This document shows positions 1 to 6,354 of a stretch of 37,940 bases of DNA, one piece after another (within the stretch, counting starts at the first letter, position 1; the number at the start of each line of letters is the position of its first letter). The notes below the pieces were generated by a model, which saw nothing but the letters and a program-made list of their open reading frames with translations, searched no databases and had not been told where the DNA came from. Source of the DNA: Oceanispirochaeta sp. (lineage in GTDB: Bacteria; Spirochaetota; Spirochaetia; DSM-2461); the NCBI RefSeq assembly GCF_027859075.1, contig NZ_JAQIBL010000107.1:1-37940 (forward strand), given 5' to 3'. Position numbers and translations under genes: made by a program.

Positions 1-299
1 TAATAGTCCAGACCAGTCTCGCCCAGGGCGACAACCTTGTCCAGGTTGAGTCCTTCTGAAATCTTCTGTTCCCAGTCAGGACCGGGATTCTGGACTTCTG
101 AAGGTGAGACTCCAATTGCAAAAACCACATTGGAAGCAGACAACAGGTTGTTGTAAAGGTCAAAAAAATCGTACAGGTTGTTACAGATGCTCATGATATA
201 GGAGACATTATCCTGTCTGGCTTCCTGAGTTATAATCAATTGCTCGAACGGATCTTCATGAATTAACCCGATGTGGGCGTGAGTATCAAAATACTGCAT
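1..299 (-). CDS. TatD-family metal-dependent hydrolase, 5' part (runs off left edge)
   Basis: The reverse strand opens at an ATG (299-297) and stays open to the window edge for about 99 codons. The N-terminus reads MQYFDTHAHIG, which carries the metal-binding HxH motif of TatD-type TIM-barrel nucleases (His-7 and His-9). Further on, VALGETGLDY matches the family's conserved strand with its metal-binding Glu. TatD proteins are cytoplasmic Mg-dependent deoxyribonucleases or related phosphoesterases; which one this is cannot be told. The 3' two thirds lie outside the window. Only a weak ribosome-binding site (GCGGTAA) precedes the ATG. The gene is divergent from the M23 peptidase gene across a 452-bp AT-rich spacer. 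Confidence 0.85.
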   Translation of the reverse strand, partial: MQYFDTHAHIGLIHEDPFEQLIITQEARQDNVSYIMSICNNLYDFFDLYNNLLSASNVVFAIGVSPSEVQNPGPDWEQKISEGLNLDKVVALGETGLDY

Positions 300-751
300 G
301 TTATTACCGCTTATAATTAAAATAGGATGTTTGGAATTAAAATCTGCGGAATGTTTAACATATCCTGTTTGGACAAGTCAACCAATGACGTAGATCTCCT
401 CAGGGCTTATAGGATGAATTGAGAACCCTGCTATATAGATATTATTAGCCCAATATGGGAACAAAAACAAGGAAAATATGAAAAAACAAGATTTTGTTGC
501 ATGGACATTCATCGTGGATATGATATAAAAATCTTATAAAAGGTAAAATACAACATTATTAAATGAGAACATGAATTCTCCTTTAGTTGAATTACCATTC
601 TTGTTAAACCCCGAATTCGGGAGTATAATAAAAAAAATAAGTGAATAGGTCATATCTGATCCCCACAAAAGGGCTTTTCAGCCTTGTCTATTCCTTTAGG
701 ATTAGTGTAGATTTGTCGATAATGTAGTTGAATAAGCCTCAAGGAGCACAA
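300..751. other. AT-rich divergent intergenic region, tatD-like / M23 peptidase
   Basis: No gene longer than a few codons is supported here. The region holds a good promoter for the M23 gene (601-629) with a palindrome in its spacer, and a leader of about 115 nt. A 16-codon reading frame at 478-528 follows AAGGAAAAT but is too short to call. On the reverse strand a TTGACT element lies near 376-381, without a good -10, and could serve the tatD-like gene. No tRNA or strong terminator was seen. Confidence 0.6.
601..629 (+). promoter_or_regulatory. Promoter of M23 peptidase gene with palindromic operator candidate
   Basis: TTGTTA at 601-606 and TATAAT at 624-629 are separated by 17 bp, as expected for a housekeeping sigma factor. 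The perfect palindrome CCCGAATTCGGG (610-621) fills most of the spacer, a classic position for a repressor that blocks polymerase. The repressor itself is unknown. Confidence 0.65.
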
Positions 752-1777
752 GTGGCTGGCAAAAGAGTGAAAAGAACGTCCGGATATCCCTCATCAAAAC
801 GCAATTCCGGTTTACTTGGACGTTTAGGCCGGGTGGGCAGGCAAAAATTAACAATCATGCTGATACCCCATTCGGAGAAGAGGGTCTTTAATTTTCAGAT
901 ATCCCTTCTGGCACTCAGCTTTATAAGCATACTCCTTATTTCTCTTGTTGTTACTTTTGTATGGCTAACCGCCGATTTCTCCGGTACAAATGACCTGCTG
1001 GCTTCCCGATCCCGTGATCTGGAACATTCAGAAGCCAGTCTGGAAGTCCTCAGGGATGAGGTCAATCAGCTGATAAGTTCTACCGAAACATTTCAAAAGA
1101 CCCTGTCGGGAACCCTGAATACTCTGGGGATCGAATCGGCAGGAAGAGATGCTGCTGCCAATAGAAACGGTGATCTGACTTCATTCTTTAATGTAGAATC
1201 AGCTGAAAATGGATCTCTCAGTGAAACACTGGAAATTCAGAAGCTGAAAACAGCCCTGGATCAGTCTGTTACTTCTCTTGATGAGATAGGCCAAATTCTG
1301 AACTCTCAAAAAAGCCTCCTCTCCGATATACCCACAATGTGGCCTTTAAAAGGGGTGCAGGGTTATGTGACAGCTGTTTTCGGACCATCCATTCATCCTT
1401 TTTCCGGGCAGTGGTATCTTCATAAGGGTGTAGACATGGCCTATGGATATGGTGTTCCCATTATTTCAACGGCAAACGGTAAGGTTCTGGAAGTGGATTT
1501 TGATGAAGGTTATGGTAATTTTGTTGTCATCAGACATAAATATGGTTTCTATACAAAATATGCTCATCTCCAGCGAACCTATGTAAGGCCGGGGCAGGAT
1601 ATTTCCCAGGGAGATGTTCTGGGAACCATGGGAAACACAGGTTTATCTACAGGACCGCACCTTCATTATGAAGTCCGTATCGGCTCTCAGGTTGTAGACC
1701 CTGTCAAGTATATCAATATGACAGACAATCATGATATTTTTAACCGAGTCACACGCAATCTTCAAAAATACAAGTAG
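752..1777 (+). CDS. M23-family peptidoglycan endopeptidase, membrane-anchored
   Basis: The protein has a basic cytoplasmic N-terminus, one membrane segment at about residues 49-72, a coiled-coil-like stretch, and a C-terminal LytM/M23 domain. The zinc and catalytic residues are present: HKGVD (His-224, Asp-228), YAHL (His-272) and HLHYEV (His-303, His-305). Enzymes of this family cleave peptide cross-links of peptidoglycan in the periplasm. I prefer the GTG at 752 because AAGGAG (741-746) lies 5 nt upstream. The frame can be extended to a TTG at 728, but that has no such site. A bactofilin gene follows at once. In other bacteria (for example Helicobacter CcmA and Csd1) bactofilin-M23 pairs act in cell-shape control, so a shape role is likely here by inference. 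Confidence 0.9.
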   Translation: MAGKRVKRTSGYPSSKRNSGLLGRLGRVGRQKLTIMLIPHSEKRVFNFQISLLALSFISILLISLVVTFVWLTADFSGTNDLLASRSRDLEHSEASLEVLRDEVNQLISSTETFQKTLSGTLNTLGIESAGRDAAANRNGDLTSFFNVESAENGSLSETLEIQKLKTALDQSVTSLDEIGQILNSQKSLLSDIPTMWPLKGVQGYVTAVFGPSIHPFSGQWYLHKGVDMAYGYGVPIISTANGKVLEVDFDEGYGNFVVIRHKYGFYTKYAHLQRTYVRPGQDISQGDVLGTMGNTGLSTGPHLHYEVRIGSQVVDPVKYINMTDNHDIFNRVTRNLQKYK

Positions 1778-1902
1778 TATTCAAATCATTCCGGCATTGC
1801 ACACTTCTGCAAAAAGTCGTCAATAATTCTCAGGCAGGACTATTTCGTTTTTTTCGGAATCGGGTTAGACTATTTTAGAATTTGTAATATAAGGGCTGAA
1901 AA

Positions 1903-2349
1903 ATGAGCGATTATATAAAAAACCATTCCTTTATAAATTCCATTATTGGAGAGGGAACAAAATTCAGCGGAGAGCTGGTTTTAAATGGCCTTCTTAGAAT
2001 TGATGGCGATTTTTCAGGGAGTATCAATACTAGCGGTAAAGTCTTAATCGGTAAAACCGGTCGGGCCGAGTGTAATATTGTTGCCGGTACGGCCGTCGTC
2101 GGCGGTGTCGTTCATGGCAATATTTTTTCCTCAGGAAAAGTTGTTATTCTGGCAACCGGAATGGTTGTTGGTAATATTCAGGCCTGTAAGCTGATTGTTG
2201 AGGAAGGTGTTCTTCTTCACGGCAGCTGTATAATCAAGGGAGAAGCTGATAACAGCAAAGACGCCGCCGTCCCTGTCGTTGGCAGCAGCTATTCAGTCGA
2301 CTGGCATACTGAAGCCGTCAATTCTCCGGAAACCGTGGAGAGCCGCTGA
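1903..2349 (+). CDS. Bactofilin (first copy)
   Basis: This 148-aa protein has the bactofilin core: a glycine-rich right-handed beta-helix with repeats such as FSGELVLNGLLRIDGDFSG and a series of V/I-G-x-I turns, flanked by short disordered ends. Bactofilins polymerise without nucleotides into cytoskeletal filaments, often at the inner membrane. The gene starts at ATG 1903 after AAGGGCTG. It follows the M23 endopeptidase by 125 bp and overlaps the next gene at TGATG, so coupled translation is likely. A second bactofilin lies at 5297. The two share the same fold but differ clearly in sequence, so they are not a recent duplication. Confidence 0.92.
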   Translation: MSDYIKNHSFINSIIGEGTKFSGELVLNGLLRIDGDFSGSINTSGKVLIGKTGRAECNIVAGTAVVGGVVHGNIFSSGKVVILATGMVVGNIQACKLIVEEGVLLHGSCIIKGEADNSKDAAVPVVGSSYSVDWHTEAVNSPETVESR

Positions 2350-2849
2350 TGGACAAACTGGGGATAGTTGGAAGTACTCTGGTCCCCGCATCCGGAAATA
2401 GTCCGGATAAAAAGAAAGTCAGCAAAAAAAAGACCTCTGATGTCCACTTTAAGAGCCGCCTCGGAGAAGTTGATGATTCCCAAGTGGTTCATCCTGGTTC
2501 TTTGGCTGAAGGGCTTTCGGGCCTTGAAAAAGCAGAGGATCTTTTAGATGATGTTTACAAGCTGGGAGAGGAGTTGAAGCAGGATGGAACCCTGGGAACT
2601 CTTCATAAGTATCGTGAAGCTGTCAAGAAATTCTATAAATATGTGGTGACACGGAGTCTGGAAGCCTATCAGGTGGACGGGCGATTGAATCCGAAAACCA
2701 TGTCCCGCAAGCAGTATACTTTGATCTCAATAGTGGATGAGAAACTTGAGAAACTGGGTGCTGCCGTGCTGCGGAGTCAGAAAGAGCAATTGAATATTCT
2801 AAAAAAAATTGATGAAATTTATGGTATCCTTGTAGACCTTACACGCTAA
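2349..2849 (+). CDS. yaaR: YaaR-family protein (DUF327)
   Basis: The 166-aa product has a Lys/Ser-rich, probably disordered N-terminus (about residues 1-45) followed by a helical domain. Its pattern LHKYREAVKKFYKYVV, then LEKLGAAVLRSQ and the ending IDEIYGILVDLTR, matches the YaaR/DUF327 family. The molecular role of the family is not established. In Bacillus subtilis yaaR sits in the yaaQ-yaaR-holB-yaaT cluster. Here it is directly followed by the RicT/YaaT homologue, which supports the assignment. The ATG overlaps the bactofilin stop codon (TGATG), so translational coupling replaces an obvious ribosome-binding site. Confidence 0.82.
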   Translation: MDKLGIVGSTLVPASGNSPDKKKVSKKKTSDVHFKSRLGEVDDSQVVHPGSLAEGLSGLEKAEDLLDDVYKLGEELKQDGTLGTLHKYREAVKKFYKYVVTRSLEAYQVDGRLNPKTMSRKQYTLISIVDEKLEKLGAAVLRSQKEQLNILKKIDEIYGILVDLTR

Positions 2850-2888
2850 GGTCGATATCGGGCAGCTATGGATAACAGGAGATAACCG

Positions 2889-3788
2889 ATGGGATCGGAA
2901 AAAAATAAAGAACCGAACAAGGCCGGGGTATCCGTGGATCTCAACCAATACCCGGACGGTCTGTACATGACTAAAATTATTCATTCCAGTGAAACCGAAG
3001 TCTGCATTCCCTTTGAAGGGGAGTCTCTGGCTCCTGGAGAGATGATCATTGTCAAGACCCGTTACGGAAATGATATGGTCAAGGTCCTGGGATCTGTGAC
3101 TGATCTGAAACATGTCCGGAAAGGAGATCTTCGGGAGGTCGTCAGAAGGGCCAGTGAAGAAGATCTGAAGAAAGCCGAATCCTTTAAGGTGAAAGAAACT
3201 GATACCTTTAAGATCTGCCGCGACAAAATTGATATGCATAAACTCGATATGTCCCTGGTTTCGGCACACTACCTGCTGGACGAACCAAAGGTTATGTTCT
3301 TTTTCACCGCGGAAAACAGGATTGATTTCCGGGAACTGGTGAAGGATCTTGTCGCTATATTCAAGATGCGCATAGAACTCCGGCAAATTGGAGTCCGTGA
3401 TGAGTCCCGGGTACTGGGAGGATTGGGGGTCTGCGGTCGGGAGTACTGCTGTCACAGTCTTACTGATCATTTAAGTCCTGTCTCAATCAAAATGGCAAAA
3501 GAGCAGAGCCTTTCCCTTAACTCAATGAAAATATCAGGACCCTGCGGCAGACTGCTCTGCTGCCTGTCCTATGAGTATGATTATTACCAGGAAGAAAAGC
3601 GAAAACTCCCCAATGAAGGTACCCGCATTAATTGGGACGGAATAAGTTTTAAGGTTATTGAGGTTAATATCTTTTCCAAGCGGCTCAGGCTGTTTGGTTC
3701 AGACAGTCGAACGCTGGACATCGGCACAGAGGAAATTTCATATAATAAGGAATCCCGGACCTGGGAAATAAATCCTTTGGAAATTTAG
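2889..3788 (+). CDS. ricT: PSP1-domain protein, RicT/YaaT family
   Basis: This 299-aa protein contains a PSP1 domain with the family's cysteine signature GVCGREYCC and GPCGRLLCC (Cys-182, 187, 188, 219, 224, 225). In Bacillus, RicT (YaaT) joins RicA and RicF in the Fe-S-bearing Y-complex, which stimulates RNase Y maturation of mRNAs and also affects sporulation and competence. RicA and RicF are not in this window, so the partner set here is unknown. Start ATG 2889 follows AGGAGAT (2877-2883). The gene ends a bactofilin-yaaR-ricT run and is followed by a strong promoter for the next operon. Confidence 0.88.
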   Translation: MGSEKNKEPNKAGVSVDLNQYPDGLYMTKIIHSSETEVCIPFEGESLAPGEMIIVKTRYGNDMVKVLGSVTDLKHVRKGDLREVVRRASEEDLKKAESFKVKETDTFKICRDKIDMHKLDMSLVSAHYLLDEPKVMFFFTAENRIDFRELVKDLVAIFKMRIELRQIGVRDESRVLGGLGVCGREYCCHSLTDHLSPVSIKMAKEQSLSLNSMKISGPCGRLLCCLSYEYDYYQEEKRKLPNEGTRINWDGISFKVIEVNIFSKRLRLFGSDSRTLDIGTEEISYNKESRTWEINPLEI

Positions 3789-3798
3789 GCTACTCTTG

Positions 3799-3828
3799 TT
3801 GACAGTCTCTCTGGATCTCTGTTAATAT
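3799..3828 (+). promoter_or_regulatory. Near-consensus promoter for 59-aa gene / rpsT / HU operon
   Basis: TTGACA (3799-3804) and TAATAT (3823-3828) are 18 bp apart. The leader to the first ATG is about 105 nt and contains complementary segments GCTTTTA (3876-3882) and TAAAAGC (3907-3913), which could fold. The strength fits a ribosomal-protein transcript. Confidence 0.75.
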
Positions 3829-3939
3829 CCATCTGCTAATGAATTAAGTAATGGAAGTAAGGGTGCAGGTTTAGTGCTTTTATTATCATGAACGATAGCA
3901 GCTTTGTAAAAGCAGCGAAAGTGTTATAGGAGTCAAATT

Positions 3940-4119
3940 ATGGCAGGAGTTAGTAAGAATGCCCGTATCGGGTCTGGTACACATAAGTTTGTCCATTCAG
4001 AAGACGGCGGCGAAGTTAAAATGAAGTCTATTTTTCAAAATGGACGGATGAAACATGTTGCTGAATGTGAAAAATGCAAACGTCAGGAAAGAAGACCAAG
4101 CGATTTCGATTTAGCGTAA
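3940..4119 (+). CDS. Small basic protein of unknown function, 59 aa, one CxxC
   Basis: A 60-codon frame runs from ATG 3940 to TAA 4117-4119, after TAGGAG (3927-3932). The product begins MAGVSKNARIGSGTHKF and ends CEKCKRQERRPSDFDLA. It is strongly basic with three His residues and a single CxxC, so a metal site or nucleic-acid contact is possible but unproven. I do not recognise the family. It is the first gene behind a near-consensus promoter, upstream of rpsT and HU, so abundant expression and a link to translation or the nucleoid are reasonable guesses. Clean codon use, the promoter and the ribosome-binding site argue that it is real. Confidence 0.78.
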   Translation: MAGVSKNARIGSGTHKFVHSEDGGEVKMKSIFQNGRMKHVAECEKCKRQERRPSDFDLA

Positions 4120-4127
4120 TCAAAAAG

Positions 4128-4188
4128 GTTAACAGAGTAGAGCATATCTTGGGAATCAACCCGGGAGTGTGAAAGGTTATCTGTTAAC
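4128..4188 (+). promoter_or_regulatory. Inverted repeat in leader before rpsT
   Basis: GTTAACAGA (4128-4136) and TCTGTTAAC (4180-4188) are perfect 9-bp complements around a 43-nt loop. The structure lies between the 59-aa gene and rpsT, 16 nt before the GGGAGG ribosome-binding site. It could be an S20 autoregulatory structure or a processing site; no T-tract follows, so it is not a terminator. Confidence 0.45.
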
Positions 4189-4218
4189 GACACTTAAAAA
4201 CCATGGGAGGTAGTAGAA

Positions 4219-4485
4219 GTGCCTAATTCACTAGATGCAGCTAAGAGACATCGTCAGAATCTCAAAGCTAGAGGACACAATCGTACTATCAGAAGTACTG
4301 TAAGAACGAGTATCAGAACTTTTGAAGCGGCTGTAACAGCCAAAGACAAGCCTAAAGCAGAGGAAGCCTACGAAAAGTTTGTTAAACTTATCGATACGGC
4401 TACTGGTAAGGGTTTGTATCACAAGAATATGGCTGCAAGAAAGAAGTCAAGACTTCATAACACGCTTGCCACAATGGCTTCGTAA
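4219..4485 (+). CDS. rpsT: 30S ribosomal protein S20 (bS20)
   Basis: This 88-aa, very basic protein matches S20 throughout: N-terminal SLDAAKRHRQNLKARGHN, the central helix with KPKAEEAYEKFVKLIDTA, and the C-terminal GLYHKNMAARKKSRL. S20 binds 16S rRNA at the base of the 30S body. The start is GTG 4219, with GGGAGG (4205-4210) 8 nt upstream. Non-AUG starts on rpsT are known elsewhere and may limit its expression. The neighbours are an upstream unknown small gene and a downstream HU gene, all in one direction. Confidence 0.97.
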   Translation: MPNSLDAAKRHRQNLKARGHNRTIRSTVRTSIRTFEAAVTAKDKPKAEEAYEKFVKLIDTATGKGLYHKNMAARKKSRLHNTLATMAS

Positions 4486-4518
4486 AAAATCAAATCCTAA
4501 TTTTTTTAGAGAAGAGAT

Positions 4519-4821
4519 ATGTCAGAAGAAAAGCTAACAAAAGCTGAGATAATTGAGCACATTTATGACAATTCATCTATCAGCAGAAAAGATATTCACA
4601 ATGTGATTGATTCTTTTTTTGAAGAAGTGAAAGAGGCTCTTGAAGATGACAGAGTCGTAGAGTTGAGAGGTTTCGGAACCTTTGAAATCCGGACCAGAAA
4701 AGGTCGGGAGAAAGCCAGAAATCCAAAAACCGGTGAGATTGTGCCTGTAGAAAGTCACGGTGTTACTGTTTTTAGACCTGGTAAAGAACTGAAGAAACTA
4801 GCTTGGTCCCTGCGTAAATAA
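4519..4821 (+). CDS. hup: HU/IHF-family DNA-binding protein
   Basis: The 100-aa product shows the full HU/IHF fold. The N-terminal dimerisation helices (LTKAEIIEHIYDNSSISRKD) are followed by the core strand VVELRGFGTFEIRTRKGREK, the arm-tip segment ARNPKTGEIV with its intercalating Pro, and VTVFRPGKELK. It bends and compacts DNA as a dimer. Whether it is HU-like or sequence-specific cannot be decided. The C-terminal LAWSLRK is slightly longer than in E. coli HU (90 aa). Start ATG 4519 follows AGAGAAGAG. Two terminator hairpins follow the stop codon, so it closes the rpsT operon. Confidence 0.96.
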   Translation: MSEEKLTKAEIIEHIYDNSSISRKDIHNVIDSFFEEVKEALEDDRVVELRGFGTFEIRTRKGREKARNPKTGEIVPVESHGVTVFRPGKELKKLAWSLRK

Positions 4822-4867
4822 GGGGTTCGGGGTCTATTGATAGATTCGCTCTGACAGAGTTACACCT

Positions 4868-4898
4868 CACCTTGTCCATTTTTGGTTAAGGTGTTTTT
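4868..4898 (+). terminator. Intrinsic terminator 1 after HU gene
   Basis: CACCTT (4868-4873) pairs with AAGGTG (4888-4893), with an inner CCA/TGG pairing possible, and TTTTT follows. It lies 46 bp after the HU stop codon. Confidence 0.6.
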
Positions 4899-4926
4899 AC
4901 AAATTATCAGCGGTTTGACCGTGTAT

Positions 4927-4956
4927 AAAGAATGCCTCCGGGCATTCTTTTTTTTT
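4927..4956 (+). terminator. Intrinsic terminator 2 after HU gene
   Basis: A perfect 10-bp stem (4927-4936 with 4941-4950) closes a TCCG tetraloop and runs into at least six further T residues. This is a textbook Rho-independent terminator. Confidence 0.92.
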
Positions 4957-5005
4957 ATACTTTTGAATATGTATCCGCGACTTTATGCCCTGGTGAAGGG
5001 GAAGA

Positions 5006-5034
5006 TTGACAATCCCTGCCAGAAGGTGGACAAT
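5006..5034 (+). promoter_or_regulatory. Promoter for TPR-tail / bactofilin / pncC operon
   Basis: TTGACA (5006-5011) and GACAAT (5029-5034) are 17 bp apart. The predicted start of transcription leaves a leader of about 25 nt containing the CGGAGGG ribosome-binding site of the 73-aa gene. Confidence 0.6.
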
Positions 5035-5067
5035 AAGGACAGGGGATGAGCCCTTCGGAGGGAAAGT

Positions 5068-5289
5068 ATGATCTCTGAGACAAAAAGAGAAGTGCTGAGT
5101 CTGTTTGATGAAGGCCGGTTATTGTATAAGTCCAGAGCATTTGCGGAAGCCATGAGTAAATTCGCTGAAGCTCTTAAGCTGGACCAGGAAGACGGACCCT
5201 CAAAAGTATATTATGCCAGATGTAAAATGTATCTGGAAAATCCACCACCTCCCGAGTGGGATGGCGTTTTTATCATGACCACTAAATAG
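5068..5289 (+). CDS. Standalone TPR-type tail protein, 73 aa (adenylate-cyclase-like C-terminus)
   Basis: The product has one TPR-like helix pair (LYKSRAFAEAMSKFAEALKL) followed by the ending YYARCKMYLENPPPPEWDGV. That PPP-x-x-WDGV ending is familiar to me from the C-terminal ends of class III adenylate/guanylate cyclases with TPR units, but no cyclase domain is present. Possible readings are a small adaptor or a detached cyclase tail. It starts at ATG 5068 after CGGAGGG (5056-5062), which is strong evidence for translation. The stop is 7 bp before the second bactofilin, so the two are surely co-transcribed. Confidence 0.78.
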   Translation: MISETKREVLSLFDEGRLLYKSRAFAEAMSKFAEALKLDQEDGPSKVYYARCKMYLENPPPPEWDGVFIMTTK

Positions 5290-5296
5290 GAATAAT

Positions 5297-5704
5297 ATGA
5301 CAGCATCATTGAAGGATATTGAATCCATTTCGACCATTCTTGGTAGTGAAACGGTGTTCAAGGGGACAATGAAATTTAGTAAACCTCTCAAGATAGACGG
5401 TAAATATGAAGGCCGCATCGAATCTGAGGGATTTCTATATATCGAAGAGGGAGCAGAAGTAAGAGCAGACATTCAGGTCGGTTCTATCGTTGTCGGCGGG
5501 ATTGTCTATGGAGATATTGAGGCTTCAGAAAAACTGGAAATGCTCTCCACCGGACAGGTTATCGGCAATATCAGGACAGCAAAGCTGAAAATTGCCGACG
5601 GGGTCAAGTTCGAAGGCAAGTGCGATATGATCAGTGATCCTGAATCGGTGGATGTGTTTTCTGTTCCCGTAGACCAGCTGAAACAGGACCATAATGAGCT
5701 CTGA
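5297..5704 (+). CDS. Bactofilin (second copy)
   Basis: This 135-aa protein has the bactofilin beta-helix: ISTILGSETVFKGTMKF, then FLYIEEGAEVRADIQVGSIV and IEASEKLEMLSTGQVIGNI, with short polar ends. Like the copy at 1903 it should form nucleotide-independent filaments. It lacks any membrane segment. It is flanked by the 73-aa TPR tail gene and by pncC, whose start lies 11 nt inside this gene. This second copy has no M23 partner next to it, so its task may differ from the first. Confidence 0.92.
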   Translation: MTASLKDIESISTILGSETVFKGTMKFSKPLKIDGKYEGRIESEGFLYIEEGAEVRADIQVGSIVVGGIVYGDIEASEKLEMLSTGQVIGNIRTAKLKIADGVKFEGKCDMISDPESVDVFSVPVDQLKQDHNEL

Positions 5705-6203
5705 TCTTCCCGGATCGACTCTTCTTGATCTCTGTAGAAAACAAAAAATTACCCTCGTTACTGCTGAATCCTGTACGGGCGGACTTATTTGTGCGTCATT
5801 AACAGACATTCCCGGTAGCTCAGATATTGTCTGGGGCGGTTTTGTCACATATGCCAATGCGGCCAAGATCAGGGCCTTATCTGTATCAGAATCTTTGATA
5901 GCAAAGAAAGGGGCGGTTTCCCGAGAGGTTGCCGAAGCCATGGTGACGGGTGCCCTGGCTATGAGTGACGCCGGTCTGGCTGTCGCGGTGTCTGGAATTG
6001 CCGGACCCGGAGGCGGCAGCCCTGATAAACCTGTGGGGACAGTCTGGATCGCTGTGTCACTGAAAAATGGAAAAATGTATTCAGAGTTGTTTCAATTCAG
6101 TGGGAGCCGGTCACAAATCCGCTGGAGCACTGTTGAAAATGCATTAAGAATCTGTAAAAAAATTATTTTGAATGATTCCTCTCTTGACAGTGAACAGAGC
6201 TGA
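5694..6203 (+). CDS. pncC: Nicotinamide-nucleotide amidohydrolase (CinA C-terminal domain)
   Basis: The 169-aa protein matches the stand-alone CinA C-terminal domain: TLVTAESCTGGLI near the N-terminus with the catalytic Ser-Cys-Thr region, WGGFVTYANAAK, and VSGIAGPGGGSPDKPVGTVW. PncC deamidates NMN to nicotinate mononucleotide in pyridine-nucleotide recycling. The length is close to E. coli PncC (165 aa), and the N-terminal MoaB-like domain of full CinA is absent. The start overlaps the bactofilin gene by 11 nt. A weak hairpin without a T-tract follows the stop at about 6221-6250. Confidence 0.93.
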   Translation: MSSDLPGSTLLDLCRKQKITLVTAESCTGGLICASLTDIPGSSDIVWGGFVTYANAAKIRALSVSESLIAKKGAVSREVAEAMVTGALAMSDAGLAVAVSGIAGPGGGSPDKPVGTVWIAVSLKNGKMYSELFQFSGSRSQIRWSTVENALRICKKIILNDSSLDSEQS

Positions 6204-6354
6204 TAATATATTTGTTTCATAAATGATTTCCTGATTTCCGGGAATCATTCCCTAATAGCAAGTCTAAATCTTCACTTTTAAACTTATTACAAAGAAGAAT
6301 TTTGAATAAGTTGACATATATAATTTTTAAATCAACATTATTTTTGGAGAATTT

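Noticed and set aside
478-528. 16-codon frame starting MKKQDFVAW behind AAGGAAAAT
   Set aside because: Too short to separate from chance in AT-rich DNA, and no known peptide family.
6221-6250. Hairpin after pncC
   Set aside because: Imperfect stem with no T-tract; not called as a terminator.
6311-6324. TTGACA and TATAAT before rho
   Set aside because: They overlap with impossible spacing, so no single promoter is called.
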